Part shown: piece after piece, positions 9,775 through 18,795 of the stretch
How positions within the stretch are numbered: the first letter of the stretch is position 1
Layout of the letters: the number at the start of each line of letters is the position of its first letter
Assembly: GCA_910587035.1 (NCBI GenBank)
Contig: CAJUMQ010000001.1
Location: forward strand, 106,113-170,112
Origin: an uncultured Desulfovibrio sp.
GTDB taxonomy: Bacteria > Desulfobacterota > Desulfovibrionia > Desulfovibrionales > Desulfovibrionaceae
Length of the DNA: 64,000 nt
Reading direction: 5' to 3'
Notes under the pieces: model-generated
Databases searched by the model: none
What the model was told of the DNA's origin: nothing
Seen by the model: only the letters and a program-made list of their open reading frames with translations
Program-made: the position numbers and the translations under genes

Positions 9775-9920
9775 GCATTCCTCCATATGTTTTCACAGGT
9801 TGCGGCAGCCTCCTGAGCTGCCGGACGCGACACTGGCGCCCCAAAGGCCAGGCATGCGCCTGCGGGGGCGCATATTTGCCAATGTCAAAAGTGGTATGCT
9901 GCCATTATGCAAAATGCGGC

Positions 9921-10352
9921 TCACTCCTTGAGGCTGGAGTATTCAGCGTCATCCACTGGCTCAAGCCATTCGCAGCCAGTCCCGGAGCCGGGCACAGCCA
10001 CCGCCAGGTGCACAAACCAGGAATCCCTGGCCGCGCCATGCCAGTGTTTCACGCCTGGGGCAATATAGGCCACATCCCCCGGCCGCAGCAGCCGGGCAGG
10101 CTTGCCCCATTCCTGGAGCCAGCCCCGGCCGGCGGTGCAGAGAAGAATTTGGCCGCCGCCACTGGCCGCTGTGTGGATATGCCAGTGATTGCGGCAGCCA
10201 GGCTCAAAGGTCACATTGCTGATGGCCACGCCAGCGCTGCAGAGCTGGCTCAGGAAGCTGTTGCCCGTAAAATACCGGGCATAGGCCCTGTTGGGATCCC
10301 CCATGGGGAAAGGGCCAAGATCCTCCGGTATCAGCACGCTTTTGCCTTCCAT
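9921..10352 (-). CDS. Small cupin-domain protein
   Basis: This 143-residue protein carries both cupin motifs. Motif 1 is at residues ~52-75 (G-x-x-x-H-W-H-I-H, with the usual downstream Glu replaced by an Ala/Ser-Gly-Gly stretch and then G), and motif 2 is P-G-D-V-A-Y-I-A-P-G-x-x-H-W-H. Three or four histidines are placed to bind one metal ion. It resembles the stand-alone cupins found next to carboxymuconolactone decarboxylase-like proteins, but no such partner is here. It lies 12 bases downstream of murA on the same strand and could be co-transcribed with it. The substrate is unknown. Confidence 0.75.
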   Translation of the reverse strand: MEGKSVLIPEDLGPFPMGDPNRAYARYFTGNSFLSQLCSAGVAISNVTFEPGCRNHWHIHTAASGGGQILLCTAGRGWLQEWGKPARLLRPGDVAYIAPGVKHWHGAARDSWFVHLAVAVPGSGTGCEWLEPVDDAEYSSLKE

Positions 10353-10364
10353 GTCTCCTCCGGC

Positions 10365-11618
10365 TCATTCGCTTTGGCGCGAGATGGCGGCGCCGACAGC
10401 GTTCAACTTTTTTTCAATGGATTCATAACCGCGATCGAGGTGGTAGATTCGCGATATGTCTGTAATGCCGTGGGCAGCCAGGCCGGCCAGCACGAGGGAG
10501 GCGCTGGCCCGGAGATCGGAGGCCATAACCGGAGCGCCGCTAAGGCGGCGAACACCCTTGACCATGGCCGTGCGGCCGCTGACGCGGATGTTCGCGCCCA
10601 TGCGCAGCAGCTCCTGGACATGCATGAATCGATTTTCAAAAATGCTTTCCTCCACCACGGCCGCGCCGCGGGAGAGGCACATAAGAGCCATTATCTGCGC
10701 CTGCATGTCTGTGGGAAAACCGGGATAGGGCTGGGTCTTGATATCCACGCAGTCCAGCCTGCCATCGCATTTCACACGGGTGCGACCATCTTCGAGGCGG
10801 CCTATCTCCATGCCCATTTCCGCAAGTTTGGCGATGACGGCCTTAAGTTCGTCATGGGGGCAATTTTCCAGCAGCAGTTCCCCCCGTGTGATGCCGGCGG
10901 CTACCATGAATGTGCCAGCCTCTATGCGATCCGGCATGATGTCATATGCGCAGCCATGGAGGGACTCGCGGCCCTGGATGTGAATGACGCTCTCGCCATG
11001 CCCCTCGATGTTAGCGCCGCAGGCAATGAGAAAATTGGCAAGGTCGACAACTTCCGGCTCTCTGGCCGCGTTTTCGATGACAGTTTCACCAGAGGCCATG
11101 CTGGCCGCCATCAGCAGGTTTTCGGTGCCCCCCACTGTGGGCATGTCGAAGGCCACGCGCGTGCCGGTCAGCTTTTTGCATTTGCCGACAATGTAGCCCT
11201 CGTCAATATGAAAGCTGGCGCCGAGACGCTCCAGCCCCTTGAGGTGCTGGTCAACAGGCCTGGCGCCGATGGCGCAGCCGCCGGGGAGGGCGACGCGGGC
11301 CCGCCCTGTGCGCGCCAGCAGTGGCCCCAGGCACAGCACACTTGCGCGCATGGTGCGCACCAGCTCATATGGCGCCTCCGAATGCAGGTTGCGGCACTCC
11401 ATGCTGCAGCGCCCATCTGCTTTCTGTATCTGGCAACCGAGGGTTTCCAGAAGATTGAGGGTGGTGCTGATGTCCCGCAGATCGGGCACATTGCCCAGGG
11501 ATGCCGGCCCATCGCAGAGAATGGCGGCAAAAAGGATGGGCAGAGCCGCATTCTTGCTGCCACTGACACGAATGGTGCCAGAAAGCCTGCGGCCGCCTTC
11601 AATGATCAGTTTGTCCAT
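10365..11618 (-). CDS. murA: UDP-N-acetylglucosamine 1-carboxyvinyltransferase MurA
   Basis: MurA transfers enolpyruvate from PEP to UDP-GlcNAc, the first committed step of peptidoglycan synthesis in the cytoplasm. The 417-residue product has the family length. It shows the substrate-binding S-G-S-K-N-A-A-L-P near residue 22 and the catalytic loop L-P-G-G-C-A-I-G-A-R-P with Cys115, the fosfomycin target. The ATG at 11618 is preferred over a GTG two codons earlier because it gives the standard M-D-K-L-I-I-E-G-G start. Its stop is 12 bases from the cupin start, and the DsbA-like gene ends 12 bases upstream, so the three may form one transcript. Confidence 0.96.
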   Translation of the reverse strand: MDKLIIEGGRRLSGTIRVSGSKNAALPILFAAILCDGPASLGNVPDLRDISTTLNLLETLGCQIQKADGRCSMECRNLHSEAPYELVRTMRASVLCLGPLLARTGRARVALPGGCAIGARPVDQHLKGLERLGASFHIDEGYIVGKCKKLTGTRVAFDMPTVGGTENLLMAASMASGETVIENAAREPEVVDLANFLIACGANIEGHGESVIHIQGRESLHGCAYDIMPDRIEAGTFMVAAGITRGELLLENCPHDELKAVIAKLAEMGMEIGRLEDGRTRVKCDGRLDCVDIKTQPYPGFPTDMQAQIMALMCLSRGAAVVEESIFENRFMHVQELLRMGANIRVSGRTAMVKGVRRLSGAPVMASDLRASASLVLAGLAAHGITDISRIYHLDRGYESIEKKLNAVGAAISRQSE

Positions 11619-11630
11619 GGTCACCCGGGT

Positions 11631-12413
11631 TCACTTTTTGGCCAGGGACATGTCAATGGCAGCCTTGAAAAGCTCCCGGGGCAATGCTCCGCGAATTACC
11701 AGATTGTTTACGAGAAAATATGGTGTGCCCTCAACACCCAGCTTTTGGGCATCCTCCTGATCCTCCGCCATGATGGCTTTCAATTTGGAACCCTGCAGAT
11801 CCTTCTGCAGTTTTTTCATGTCCACGCCAAGATCCTGCGCTGTGCTTTTTACAAAAGGCTCGCCTTCGGACAAAAGCCTTTCGCGATTGGCAAACATGGT
11901 CTTGTAAAAATCCCAGGCCTTTTTTTGATCCTGCATCCCTATGGCCACAAAATAGGCCGAAGCCAGGCCTCCCGGACCTTTTTCATCCAGTGGCAGATGC
12001 TTGAACACCAGGGCCAGGTCATTGGGATAATCCTTCATCAGAGCTTCGACATTTTTGGATGCCTGCTCGCAAAAATGGCATGTGAAATCGGAAAAGGCCA
12101 CGATCTGCACAGGCGCATCCTTGGCGCCCAGCACCGGCCTGTCCTTAAGGCGCACCTTCTTGTCCTTTTTCATGTCTTCGCGCCACTGGCTCTCAAGGTT
12201 GTGCTTGCGCCGCAGATTGGACCCCTGCTGGGCGATATCTAGCACGGCCTCGCTGTTCTGCCGCAGCACATCCAGAATTATATTGGGATTGTCCGCAAGT
12301 ATTTTTTTCAATGCCGCTTCAATGGCGGAATTGGAAATCTGTTCAGCGCCGCAATATGTGGTGGCCGCAAAGGCAAAGACCAGCATTAGAGCGGCAATGG
12401 CAAGTTTTTTCAT
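11631..12413 (-). CDS. DsbA-family periplasmic thiol-disulfide oxidoreductase
   Basis: The 260-residue protein has a signal peptide (M-K-K-L-A-I-A-A-L, cleavage probably near residue 21-23). A helical N-terminal extension precedes a thioredoxin-fold DsbA domain with active site C112-H-F-C115 and a cis-proline loop G-T-P-Y-F at about 229-233. The layout (N-terminal helical region before the DsbA domain) is that of BdbD/ScsC/Com1-like proteins. It probably forms or isomerises disulfides in exported proteins. The start has GAGGATGAG just upstream. No DsbB partner is visible nearby. Confidence 0.9.
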   Translation of the reverse strand: MKKLAIAALMLVFAFAATTYCGAEQISNSAIEAALKKILADNPNIILDVLRQNSEAVLDIAQQGSNLRRKHNLESQWREDMKKDKKVRLKDRPVLGAKDAPVQIVAFSDFTCHFCEQASKNVEALMKDYPNDLALVFKHLPLDEKGPGGLASAYFVAIGMQDQKKAWDFYKTMFANRERLLSEGEPFVKSTAQDLGVDMKKLQKDLQGSKLKAIMAEDQEDAQKLGVEGTPYFLVNNLVIRGALPRELFKAAIDMSLAKK

Positions 12414-12568
12414 CTCATCCTCGCGAAATTGAAACTTTTTTGCAATATTTAATATAAAATATCTAAACCTTCAAGGTCTTCTTGACGATGCCATTCCCCT
12501 TTTTTATAAAGTCTTTAAATATTTAATCAGCCGCGGCTGAGAGGCCAGCGGGAATATTGGAGGCGCAG

Positions 12569-13369
12569 ATGGCACGCATTATTTCCATTGCCAACCAGAA
12601 GGGCGGAGTGGGCAAGACCACCACAGCCATAAATCTTGGCGCAGCCCTGGCTGTTATGGAAAAAAGAGTGCTGCTGGTGGATTGTGACCCCCAGGCCAAC
12701 GCCACAAGCGGCATTGGCATTGATCAGGAGGCCATAAAAACACAAAACCTGTACACTGCCTTTTATTCGCCGGAAAATGTGCCGGAGGCGGTCTACGAAA
12801 CAAGGGTTCCCTTTCTGTCCATACTGCCGGCAAGCCAGCATCTCATTGCCGTTGAGCTGGAGCTGGTGGACAAGATGGCGCGCGAGTTCTACCTTAGGGA
12901 ATGCCTGAAGCAGGTTGATGAAAAATTTGACTACATACTGATTGACTGCCCGCCATCCCTGAACCTGTTGACGCTGAACGCCCTTTGCGCGTCCCACGAG
13001 CTGCTTATTCCACTCCAATGCGAATTTTTTGCCCTGGAGGGCATTGTCAAGCTGTATCAGACATTCGAGCAGGTGCAGCATCTTTTGAATCCCAAACTCT
13101 TTTTGCTTGGCATTGTCCTGACCATGTACGACATCCGCAACCGCCTGACGCGGGAGGTGAAAAACGAGGTGCGCAAATGTTTTGGGGATGAGCTGTTTGA
13201 AACGGTCATTCCCCGCAATGTGCGCCTTTCTGAAGCGCCGAGCCATGGCAAGTCAATCATACATTATGATGTGAAGTCCAGAGGGGCGGAAGCCTATCTT
13301 GGCCTGGCCAAGGAGGTTATAATCAGGCGGCCGCCCAAAAAGAAAAAAGGAGCGCACCAGATCCGGTGA
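12569..13369 (+). CDS. parA: Chromosome-partitioning ATPase ParA (Soj)
   Basis: The 266-residue protein opens with the deviant Walker A motif K-G-G-V-G-K-T-T (residues ~11-18) and has D-C-D-P-Q-A-N and the D-C-P-P-S-L Walker B of ParA/Soj ATPases, which form nucleoid-bound gradients that move ParB-parS complexes. I choose the ATG at 12569, with GGAGG six bases upstream, over the TTG at 12557 that overlaps the ribosome site. The C-terminus is Lys-rich. Its partner parB lies 690 bases downstream, with an opposite-strand gene in between, which is an unusual arrangement. Confidence 0.95.
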   Translation: MARIISIANQKGGVGKTTTAINLGAALAVMEKRVLLVDCDPQANATSGIGIDQEAIKTQNLYTAFYSPENVPEAVYETRVPFLSILPASQHLIAVELELVDKMAREFYLRECLKQVDEKFDYILIDCPPSLNLLTLNALCASHELLIPLQCEFFALEGIVKLYQTFEQVQHLLNPKLFLLGIVLTMYDIRNRLTREVKNEVRKCFGDELFETVIPRNVRLSEAPSHGKSIIHYDVKSRGAEAYLGLAKEVIIRRPPKKKKGAHQIR

Positions 13370-13376
13370 TTTTGGA

Positions 13377-13405
13377 GCATTTGCCGATCGGAAACAGGCA
13401 AATGC
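13377..13405. other. 9-bp inverted repeat downstream of parA
   Basis: The arms 13377-13385 and 13397-13405 are perfectly complementary and start seven bases after the parA stop. There is no U-run, so it may act as an mRNA-stabilising stem or a weak terminator. It lies between the convergent parA and zinc-ribbon genes. Confidence 0.4.
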
Positions 13406-13537
13406 GAGGAGCTTCTTCTGAAGCGCCAGCGCAAAAGTGAACGGAAAAATTGAATTTTTCTTGCGCCTGTCCCGCTACGCGGGGAAAGGCCGGCGCGTAT
13501 GGTTGAAATGCGCAGGGCGTTTCAACTGACGAATGCC

Positions 13538-13927
13538 CTAGCTGCCTGGAGTGGATTCCACGGCCAGATGATCCTTGAAATATTTATGCCTGATGGTTGC
13601 GCCGCATCTCTTGCAGTGAAAAACGAGCAGGCCGCCAATATTGGCATTGGCAAGGGCAAAGGGACGGGCCGGATCCTCGCGCCAGTCCGGAGAGGCCGCC
13701 TGGCATTGGGGGCAGCAGACAGAGGGATCATAGGCATAGGAGAAGTCCCAGACCGAGAGAAATGTCGCGAAATCCTCCAGGGGCTCCCTTTTTTCCAGCT
13801 GCCCGGAGGCAGGCGCAATGCTATGGACAAGAGGCGAGATTTGATTCCAGATATCCGCTGGCACTGTCACACTCTCCAGCCTGCCGCTGGAATCGTAGTT
13901 GTGAACAATTCGGCTCATGTGATTCAT
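13538..13927 (-). CDS. Zinc-ribbon protein of unknown function between parA and parB
   Basis: The 129-residue protein has a C-terminal double cysteine knuckle, C-C-P-Q-C and then C-K-R-C-G about 35 residues later, as expected for a zinc ribbon. The N-terminal half is mostly acidic and hydrophilic with no recognised motif. There is no signal peptide, so it is probably cytoplasmic. The start at 13927 has a weak GGAAG ten bases upstream; an ATG three codons in is an alternative. It is transcribed against parA and parB. I do not recognise the family and assign no function. Confidence 0.65.
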   Translation of the reverse strand: MNHMSRIVHNYDSSGRLESVTVPADIWNQISPLVHSIAPASGQLEKREPLEDFATFLSVWDFSYAYDPSVCCPQCQAASPDWREDPARPFALANANIGGLLVFHCKRCGATIRHKYFKDHLAVESTPGS

Positions 13928-14060
13928 GTTATGGCAACTTCCAGAATAGATGGCGTGTTTGATTTGAAAACATCCCTGCGGGGATATCCATATATTACAG
14001 GTGCAATCTGCTTTTAAACACTGTGTTTGTCAATTGTGAGAGCAGGAGGAGACAAAGCCC

Positions 14061-14975
14061 ATGGTTTTGCATAACAAGGGATTGGGGAGGGGCCTGGATG
14101 CCCTTTTTCAGGGCGGAAATGCCGGGCGTGCCGGAAATGGCGGTAAGGATTCTCCATTTACACTGGTTCCGGTGGCGGCCCTTGTGCCCAATCCATCCCA
14201 GCCGCGCAGCATATTTTCCGAGGAAAGGCTGGATGAGCTGGCGGACTCAATAAAAAGCCAGGGCATCATCCAGCCGCTAATCGTGCGACCCCACGGGGAG
14301 GAAGGCCTCTATGAGATCATAGCAGGCGAGAGGCGCTGGCGGGCTGCCCGCAAGGCCGGCCTGCCCGAGGTGCCCGTGCTGGTGAAAAATTTTGACGACA
14401 GGGAGGCCATGATCGCTGCCCTCATTGAAAACATCCAGAGGGAGGATCTCAATCCCCTTGAACAGGCCAGGGGGATGCAGGCATTAAAAACCGCCCTTGG
14501 CGCGAGCCAGGAGAGCATGGCCGACATGCTTGGCATGGCCCGCGGAACTGTCGGCAATATCATGCGCCTCCTGAACCTTGATGAAGAAACAAGCGAAGCG
14601 CTACTGGAAGGAAAAATCACGGCCGGACATGCGCGCTGCATCCTGGGTGTGCCTGCAGGCGATATCGCAAGAGAGCTAAGGGAGCGCATCATCAGCCAGG
14701 GTCTGTCCGTGCGCGAAGCCGAGGCCGCCCTGGATTTCTGGCGCAAGGAAAACCACTTTCCCTGGAACAATGAAGCAGACAATGGCCAAAAAAGCCGTCA
14801 AAAGCCGGATTCCGATATCGTTTTGCTGGCCAGACAGATAGGCGCCCAGCTGCATTGCCGCACACAGATCAGAGGCAACAGTGAAAAGGGCAGAATCAGC
14901 CTGGCCTATGAAAGCAATGCCCAGCTATACGAACTGCTTGAAAAACTGGGCCTGTCCCTGACCAGCCTTGGCTAG
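14061..14975 (+). CDS. parB: Chromosome-partitioning protein ParB (Spo0J)
   Basis: ParB binds parS sites near the origin, spreads, and is moved by ParA. The 304-residue protein has the family layout: a basic N-terminal G-L-G-R-G-L-D-A-L-F box, the P-x-Q-P-R box, G-E-R-R-W-R-A-A and E-N-I-Q-R-E-D-L-N-P-L-E-Q-A of the CTPase/ParB N-domain, a helix-turn-helix near residues 150-175, and a C-terminal dimerisation region. A strong GGAGGAG precedes the ATG. No good parS palindrome was found in the window. Confidence 0.96.
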   Translation: MVLHNKGLGRGLDALFQGGNAGRAGNGGKDSPFTLVPVAALVPNPSQPRSIFSEERLDELADSIKSQGIIQPLIVRPHGEEGLYEIIAGERRWRAARKAGLPEVPVLVKNFDDREAMIAALIENIQREDLNPLEQARGMQALKTALGASQESMADMLGMARGTVGNIMRLLNLDEETSEALLEGKITAGHARCILGVPAGDIARELRERIISQGLSVREAEAALDFWRKENHFPWNNEADNGQKSRQKPDSDIVLLARQIGAQLHCRTQIRGNSEKGRISLAYESNAQLYELLEKLGLSLTSLG

Positions 14976-15315
14976 AAGCCACACCATCATTGTGACTTAG
15001 GATGCCTGACAGGGCCAAATGCGGCTTATAAATCCCCATGGCACTATAGAAAGAGCCTCCGGCGCAAAACACCATAAGGGCCGGCGGCAAAAAATTAATT
15101 GTCGCGGCTTTTGCTCCGGGCACTTCCTCGACAGTGGTGAAAAAATACACTAGAGTGGGAACAGATATTTTATATAACAGTGGAGTGATTCAGATAAAAT
15201 TTTATATAATGCCAGCAAAATGAAAAAGATGCGGGGGCTGCCCATACATCAAAATCAGCCATGCAGCCCCGCCCTGCTTCATTTAAATAAATAAACGGTA
15301 CATCAAGGAGGCCGT
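14976..15315. other. Intergenic region between parB and the glycogen cluster
   Basis: These 340 bases probably hold the promoter of the glycogen cluster. A perfect TATAAT at 15205-15210 lies 106 bases before the first start codon but has no good -35 box. A G-C-rich hairpin (15231-15241 with 15263-15272) lies between that box and the start codon and would be in the transcript leader. No ORF of interest was found. Confidence 0.4.
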
Positions 15316-17451
15316 ATGCGATTCAGTTTTGACAAGGCCGCCTGCCAGAATACACGCCGGGCGCTAGGCAAGGAATGGCTGCTGACAAATGGACGCGGCG
15401 ACTACTCGTCCAGCAGCATCATTTATTGCAACACGCGCAAGTACCACGGTTTGCTTGTGGCATCCACGCCAGACGGGCGCGCGGTGCTGCTGTCTACCAT
15501 TGAAGAATCTGTATTTGGCGGTGGCAAGGAATTTTTCATTTCAACACGCCAGCATCCGGGACAGCTCTATCCCGAAGGGCATCACTACCTGGAGAGCTTT
15601 CGCCTTGACCCGTGGCCACAGTTCACATATCGCGTTGGTGATGTGCGTATAAAAAGGGAAGTGCTTCTTGTCAATGGCGTCACACGCCTGCTCATCCGCT
15701 GGACCATTGAAGGGCCGGACCGTTCCGGGCACGGTCGCATTCCCTCACTCTCCCTGCGATTAAAGCCGCTTCTGGCCTACAGGGGATTTCATCAGCTCAC
15801 CCATGCAAATGACGCAATCCGCCCGCAAGCCTACTCGGCTCCGGGCGGTTTTGGCATCAGCCCCTATGAGGGCATGCCCCCCCTTTATTTCCAGACCGGC
15901 AGCGCGCATACATTTGTGCCACGCCCGGACTGGTACAGGGATGCCGTATATTTTCAGGAAAGGGACAGGGGTTTTGATTTCAAGGAAGACCTCTTCCAGC
16001 CTGGCATCATTGACATACCCTTCCCGCCTCTGCCCGATGGCGGCTCCATATATCTTGCCGTGGGCACGGAGGAACTTCCTACGGCTGGCGATGAGTTTGC
16101 CAGGATATGGGAGGCCGAGGCCGCGCCACGGCTTGAAAGGCATGCCAGGATTGATGGCCTGATTGGCCATCTGGAAAAAAAGGGCGAGCAGTTCTGCGTG
16201 CGCAACCCGAGGGGAGAGGCGCAGGTCATAGCCGGCTACCACTGGTTTGACGCCTGGGGCAGGGACACCCTCATCGCCCTGCCTGGCCTGGCCTTCTACG
16301 GCGGCCGCACCGAGTTTGGCCTGGACGTGCTCAAGCAGGCGGCAGCCAGCATGCGCAACGGTCTTATTCCAAACATGTTTGGCACCCATGACCGCCACTC
16401 CTACAATTCCGCCGACGCCTCATTGTGGTACGCCTTTGCAGTGCAATGCTATCTCAGGGAGAACCCCGGCGATTACGAATGGGTGCGCGAAAATGCCTGG
16501 CATGCGCTGAAAGAGATAATACTCGGCTACAGGCGCGGACCTGGCATGGACATCTACATAGACGATTCCGGCCTGCTCCATGCAGGGAACAGCCATACAC
16601 AGCTGACCTGGATGGATGCCAACTGCAATGGCCAGCCGGTGACGCCGCGCCATGGCTGCCCTGTGGAACTCAATGCCCTGTGGTACAACACCATGGCTTT
16701 TGTGGATCATCTTGCCCGCAAGTTTGGTGAAAAGGACTGGGAATGCACGGCAGAGCTTAAAAAGTTCAGGCAGACATTCTTTGAGCACTTCTGGGTGGCC
16801 CGCGATGGCGGCTATCTCGGTGATGTCTGGCGCGATGGCATGCTCGATCAGAGCATTCGCCCCAATCAGATGCTGGCTGCATCGCTACCCTATCCGGTTC
16901 TGGACGAGCAGCACAGGCCGAATGTGATGGAATGCGTGCGCAAGAATCTCCTGACGCCATATGGCCTCCGCACACTTGCGCCATCGGACCCCGCCTACCG
17001 GGGCAGATACGAGGGCAGCCCGGAGGCCAGGGATTCCGCATATCATCAGGGCACCATCTGGCCCTGGCTGCTTGGCCAGTATACTGATGGCCTGATGCGG
17101 GTGGTCTGGGATTCCGCAGAGGCTGCCAGGAAGCTGCTGGCCCGTGTCACGCCACTTTTCACCATTCATCTTACCGATGCCGGCCTTGGCAGCATATCCG
17201 AGATTTTTGACGCCTCGCCGCCGGTGCGTCCCAATGGCACCATCGCCCAGGCCTGGAGTGTGGCGGAATGCCTGAGGATGCTCATAACCCTGAAAAGGGC
17301 GGCTCCCGATGTATACAATACATGGGAACACGAAGTGAGCCACATGCTCGCAAATCCCATATCCGGTGACACAGCGGGCGTATGCAGGGTTGAAATGCCG
17401 CTTGAGGATGAAACCCCGGGCGAAACCAGCGCAAAATCCGGCCGCAGCTAA
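15316..17451 (+). CDS. Glycogen debranching enzyme (amylo-alpha-1,6-glucosidase, GH133-type)
   Basis: The 711-residue protein removes alpha-1,6 branch points from glycogen. The N-terminal ~280 residues match the bacterial/archaeal debranching-enzyme N domain (G-R-G-D-Y-S-S-S-S, then T-R-K-Y-H-G-L-L-V-A). The C-terminal (alpha/alpha)6 barrel shows W-F-D-A-W-G-R-D-T-L-I-A-L-P-G-L, L-T-W-M-D-A, P-V-E-L-N-A-L-W-Y-N and Y-H-Q-G-T-I-W-P-W-L. Length is typical. AAGGAGG stands seven bases before the ATG. It is the first gene of a four-gene glucan cluster and is followed 15 bases later by the GT4 gene. Confidence 0.93.
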   Translation: MRFSFDKAACQNTRRALGKEWLLTNGRGDYSSSSIIYCNTRKYHGLLVASTPDGRAVLLSTIEESVFGGGKEFFISTRQHPGQLYPEGHHYLESFRLDPWPQFTYRVGDVRIKREVLLVNGVTRLLIRWTIEGPDRSGHGRIPSLSLRLKPLLAYRGFHQLTHANDAIRPQAYSAPGGFGISPYEGMPPLYFQTGSAHTFVPRPDWYRDAVYFQERDRGFDFKEDLFQPGIIDIPFPPLPDGGSIYLAVGTEELPTAGDEFARIWEAEAAPRLERHARIDGLIGHLEKKGEQFCVRNPRGEAQVIAGYHWFDAWGRDTLIALPGLAFYGGRTEFGLDVLKQAAASMRNGLIPNMFGTHDRHSYNSADASLWYAFAVQCYLRENPGDYEWVRENAWHALKEIILGYRRGPGMDIYIDDSGLLHAGNSHTQLTWMDANCNGQPVTPRHGCPVELNALWYNTMAFVDHLARKFGEKDWECTAELKKFRQTFFEHFWVARDGGYLGDVWRDGMLDQSIRPNQMLAASLPYPVLDEQHRPNVMECVRKNLLTPYGLRTLAPSDPAYRGRYEGSPEARDSAYHQGTIWPWLLGQYTDGLMRVVWDSAEAARKLLARVTPLFTIHLTDAGLGSISEIFDASPPVRPNGTIAQAWSVAECLRMLITLKRAAPDVYNTWEHEVSHMLANPISGDTAGVCRVEMPLEDETPGETSAKSGRS

Positions 17452-17466
17452 AAGGGAGATGTCCAT

Positions 17467-18795
17467 ATGCGCATACTGATGTTTGGCTGGGAATTTCCGC
17501 CGCATATCAGCGGTGGTCTGGGAACAGCCTGTTACGGAATGACCAAGGCCCTCGCGGAGCGTGGGGCTGAAGTCTGTTTTGTGCTCCCCCGCGTAAACGA
17601 GGGTGGTGACGAAAATAATTTTCTGCGTCTGGAATCCGCATCCGGCACGCCCATAACCAGGAGAATTCAGGAAAGGATGGACTGGGCGGGAGACGAGATC
17701 TGGCGCTCCAATGTCCAGTTCATGAGCATCCAGAGCCCCCTGATGCCCTACATGACTCCGGAAAGCTACATGCAGACCCTGCGCAACCTTTCCAGGCACG
17801 AGACACCAGGCGGCGAAAGCACCGTGGATGCTGGAGAAAATACATTCACCTGGAAGCTGAAAGGCGGTTATGGCCCGGATCTGATGCAGGAGGTCTACCG
17901 TTTTGCCAGACTTGGCGGCGCCATAGCCCTAAGGGAGAATTTCGATGTCATCCACGCTCATGACTGGATGACCTATCCGGCAGGAATGATCGCCAAGGCC
18001 CTGACCGGAAAACCTCTGATCGTGCATATCCATGCCACCGAATATGACCGCAGCGGTGAAAATATCAACCAGGTGGTCGCGGGCATAGAAAGGGCCGGGC
18101 TGCTGGCCGCCGATCTTGTGGTGGCTGTGAGCCAGCTTACCCGGAAGATCGTCATTGAGCGCTATGGCGTACCTCCTGAAAAGGTCAAGGTGGTCTACAA
18201 TGCCGTCATGCGCTCTGATGTGCAGCATCATTATGAAATTCCTCCGCGCATCAGGCATGAGAAAAGAGTGCTTTTCCTTGGCCGCATCACCTTCCAGAAA
18301 GGACCGGAATATTTCATGGAGGCGGCCAGGCTTGTGCTGCAGAAGATCCCCAATGTGCGCTTCTTCATGGCAGGCACCGGCGACATGCTGCCTCAGCTTG
18401 TGCGCCGCGCGGGCCAGCTGCGCATAGGCGATCGTTTCCATTTTGCCGGCTTTCTGCGTGGCACTCAGGTGGATCGCATGTTTGCCCTCTCCGATCTGTA
18501 TGTAATGCCTTCCGTCTCCGAGCCCTTTGGCATCACACCTCTCGAGGCCATGCTATACGATGTGCCTGTTCTGCTATCCCGCCAGTCCGGCGTATCCGAA
18601 ATCCTCGAACATGCCCTCAAGGCCGACTTCTGGGACACAAGGGACATGGCCGACAAAATTTGCGCGGTTCTGACCTATCCGGCGCTTGCCAAGGAGCTGG
18701 TGAAAAATTGCCGCGAAGAAATGAAATCCATCCGCTGGGTAAACGCCGCGGATCAACTTTTACAACTTTACAGTAACGTTACAGGGGGCAACTGA
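17467..18795 (+). CDS. GT4 glycosyltransferase, glycogen/glucan synthase-like
   Basis: The 442-residue protein starts M-R-I-L-M-F-G-W-E-F-P-P-H-x-x-G-G-L-G, the donor-side signature of the GT4/GT5 starch synthase superfamily. Its C-terminal Rossmann half has F-L-G-R-I-T-F-Q-K-G-P-E and the E-x7-E motif E-P-F-G-I-T-P-L-E. It probably elongates alpha-1,4-glucan (or makes maltose-1-phosphate or a related glucoside) from a nucleotide sugar. Its position between a debranching enzyme and a GH57 amylase supports glucan metabolism. It overlaps the next gene by one base (T-G-A-T-G), implying translational coupling. Donor specificity is not visible. Confidence 0.88.
   Translation: MRILMFGWEFPPHISGGLGTACYGMTKALAERGAEVCFVLPRVNEGGDENNFLRLESASGTPITRRIQERMDWAGDEIWRSNVQFMSIQSPLMPYMTPESYMQTLRNLSRHETPGGESTVDAGENTFTWKLKGGYGPDLMQEVYRFARLGGAIALRENFDVIHAHDWMTYPAGMIAKALTGKPLIVHIHATEYDRSGENINQVVAGIERAGLLAADLVVAVSQLTRKIVIERYGVPPEKVKVVYNAVMRSDVQHHYEIPPRIRHEKRVLFLGRITFQKGPEYFMEAARLVLQKIPNVRFFMAGTGDMLPQLVRRAGQLRIGDRFHFAGFLRGTQVDRMFALSDLYVMPSVSEPFGITPLEAMLYDVPVLLSRQSGVSEILEHALKADFWDTRDMADKICAVLTYPALAKELVKNCREEMKSIRWVNAADQLLQLYSNVTGGN

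Noticed and set aside
9876..12242. A 788-codon plus-strand frame
   Set aside because: It runs antisense across the cupin, murA and the DsbA-like gene, whose products have clear family motifs. The translated sequence has no recognisable domain.
12527..13246. A 239-codon minus-strand frame opposite parA
   Set aside because: ParA motifs on the plus strand are complete; the antisense product is featureless.
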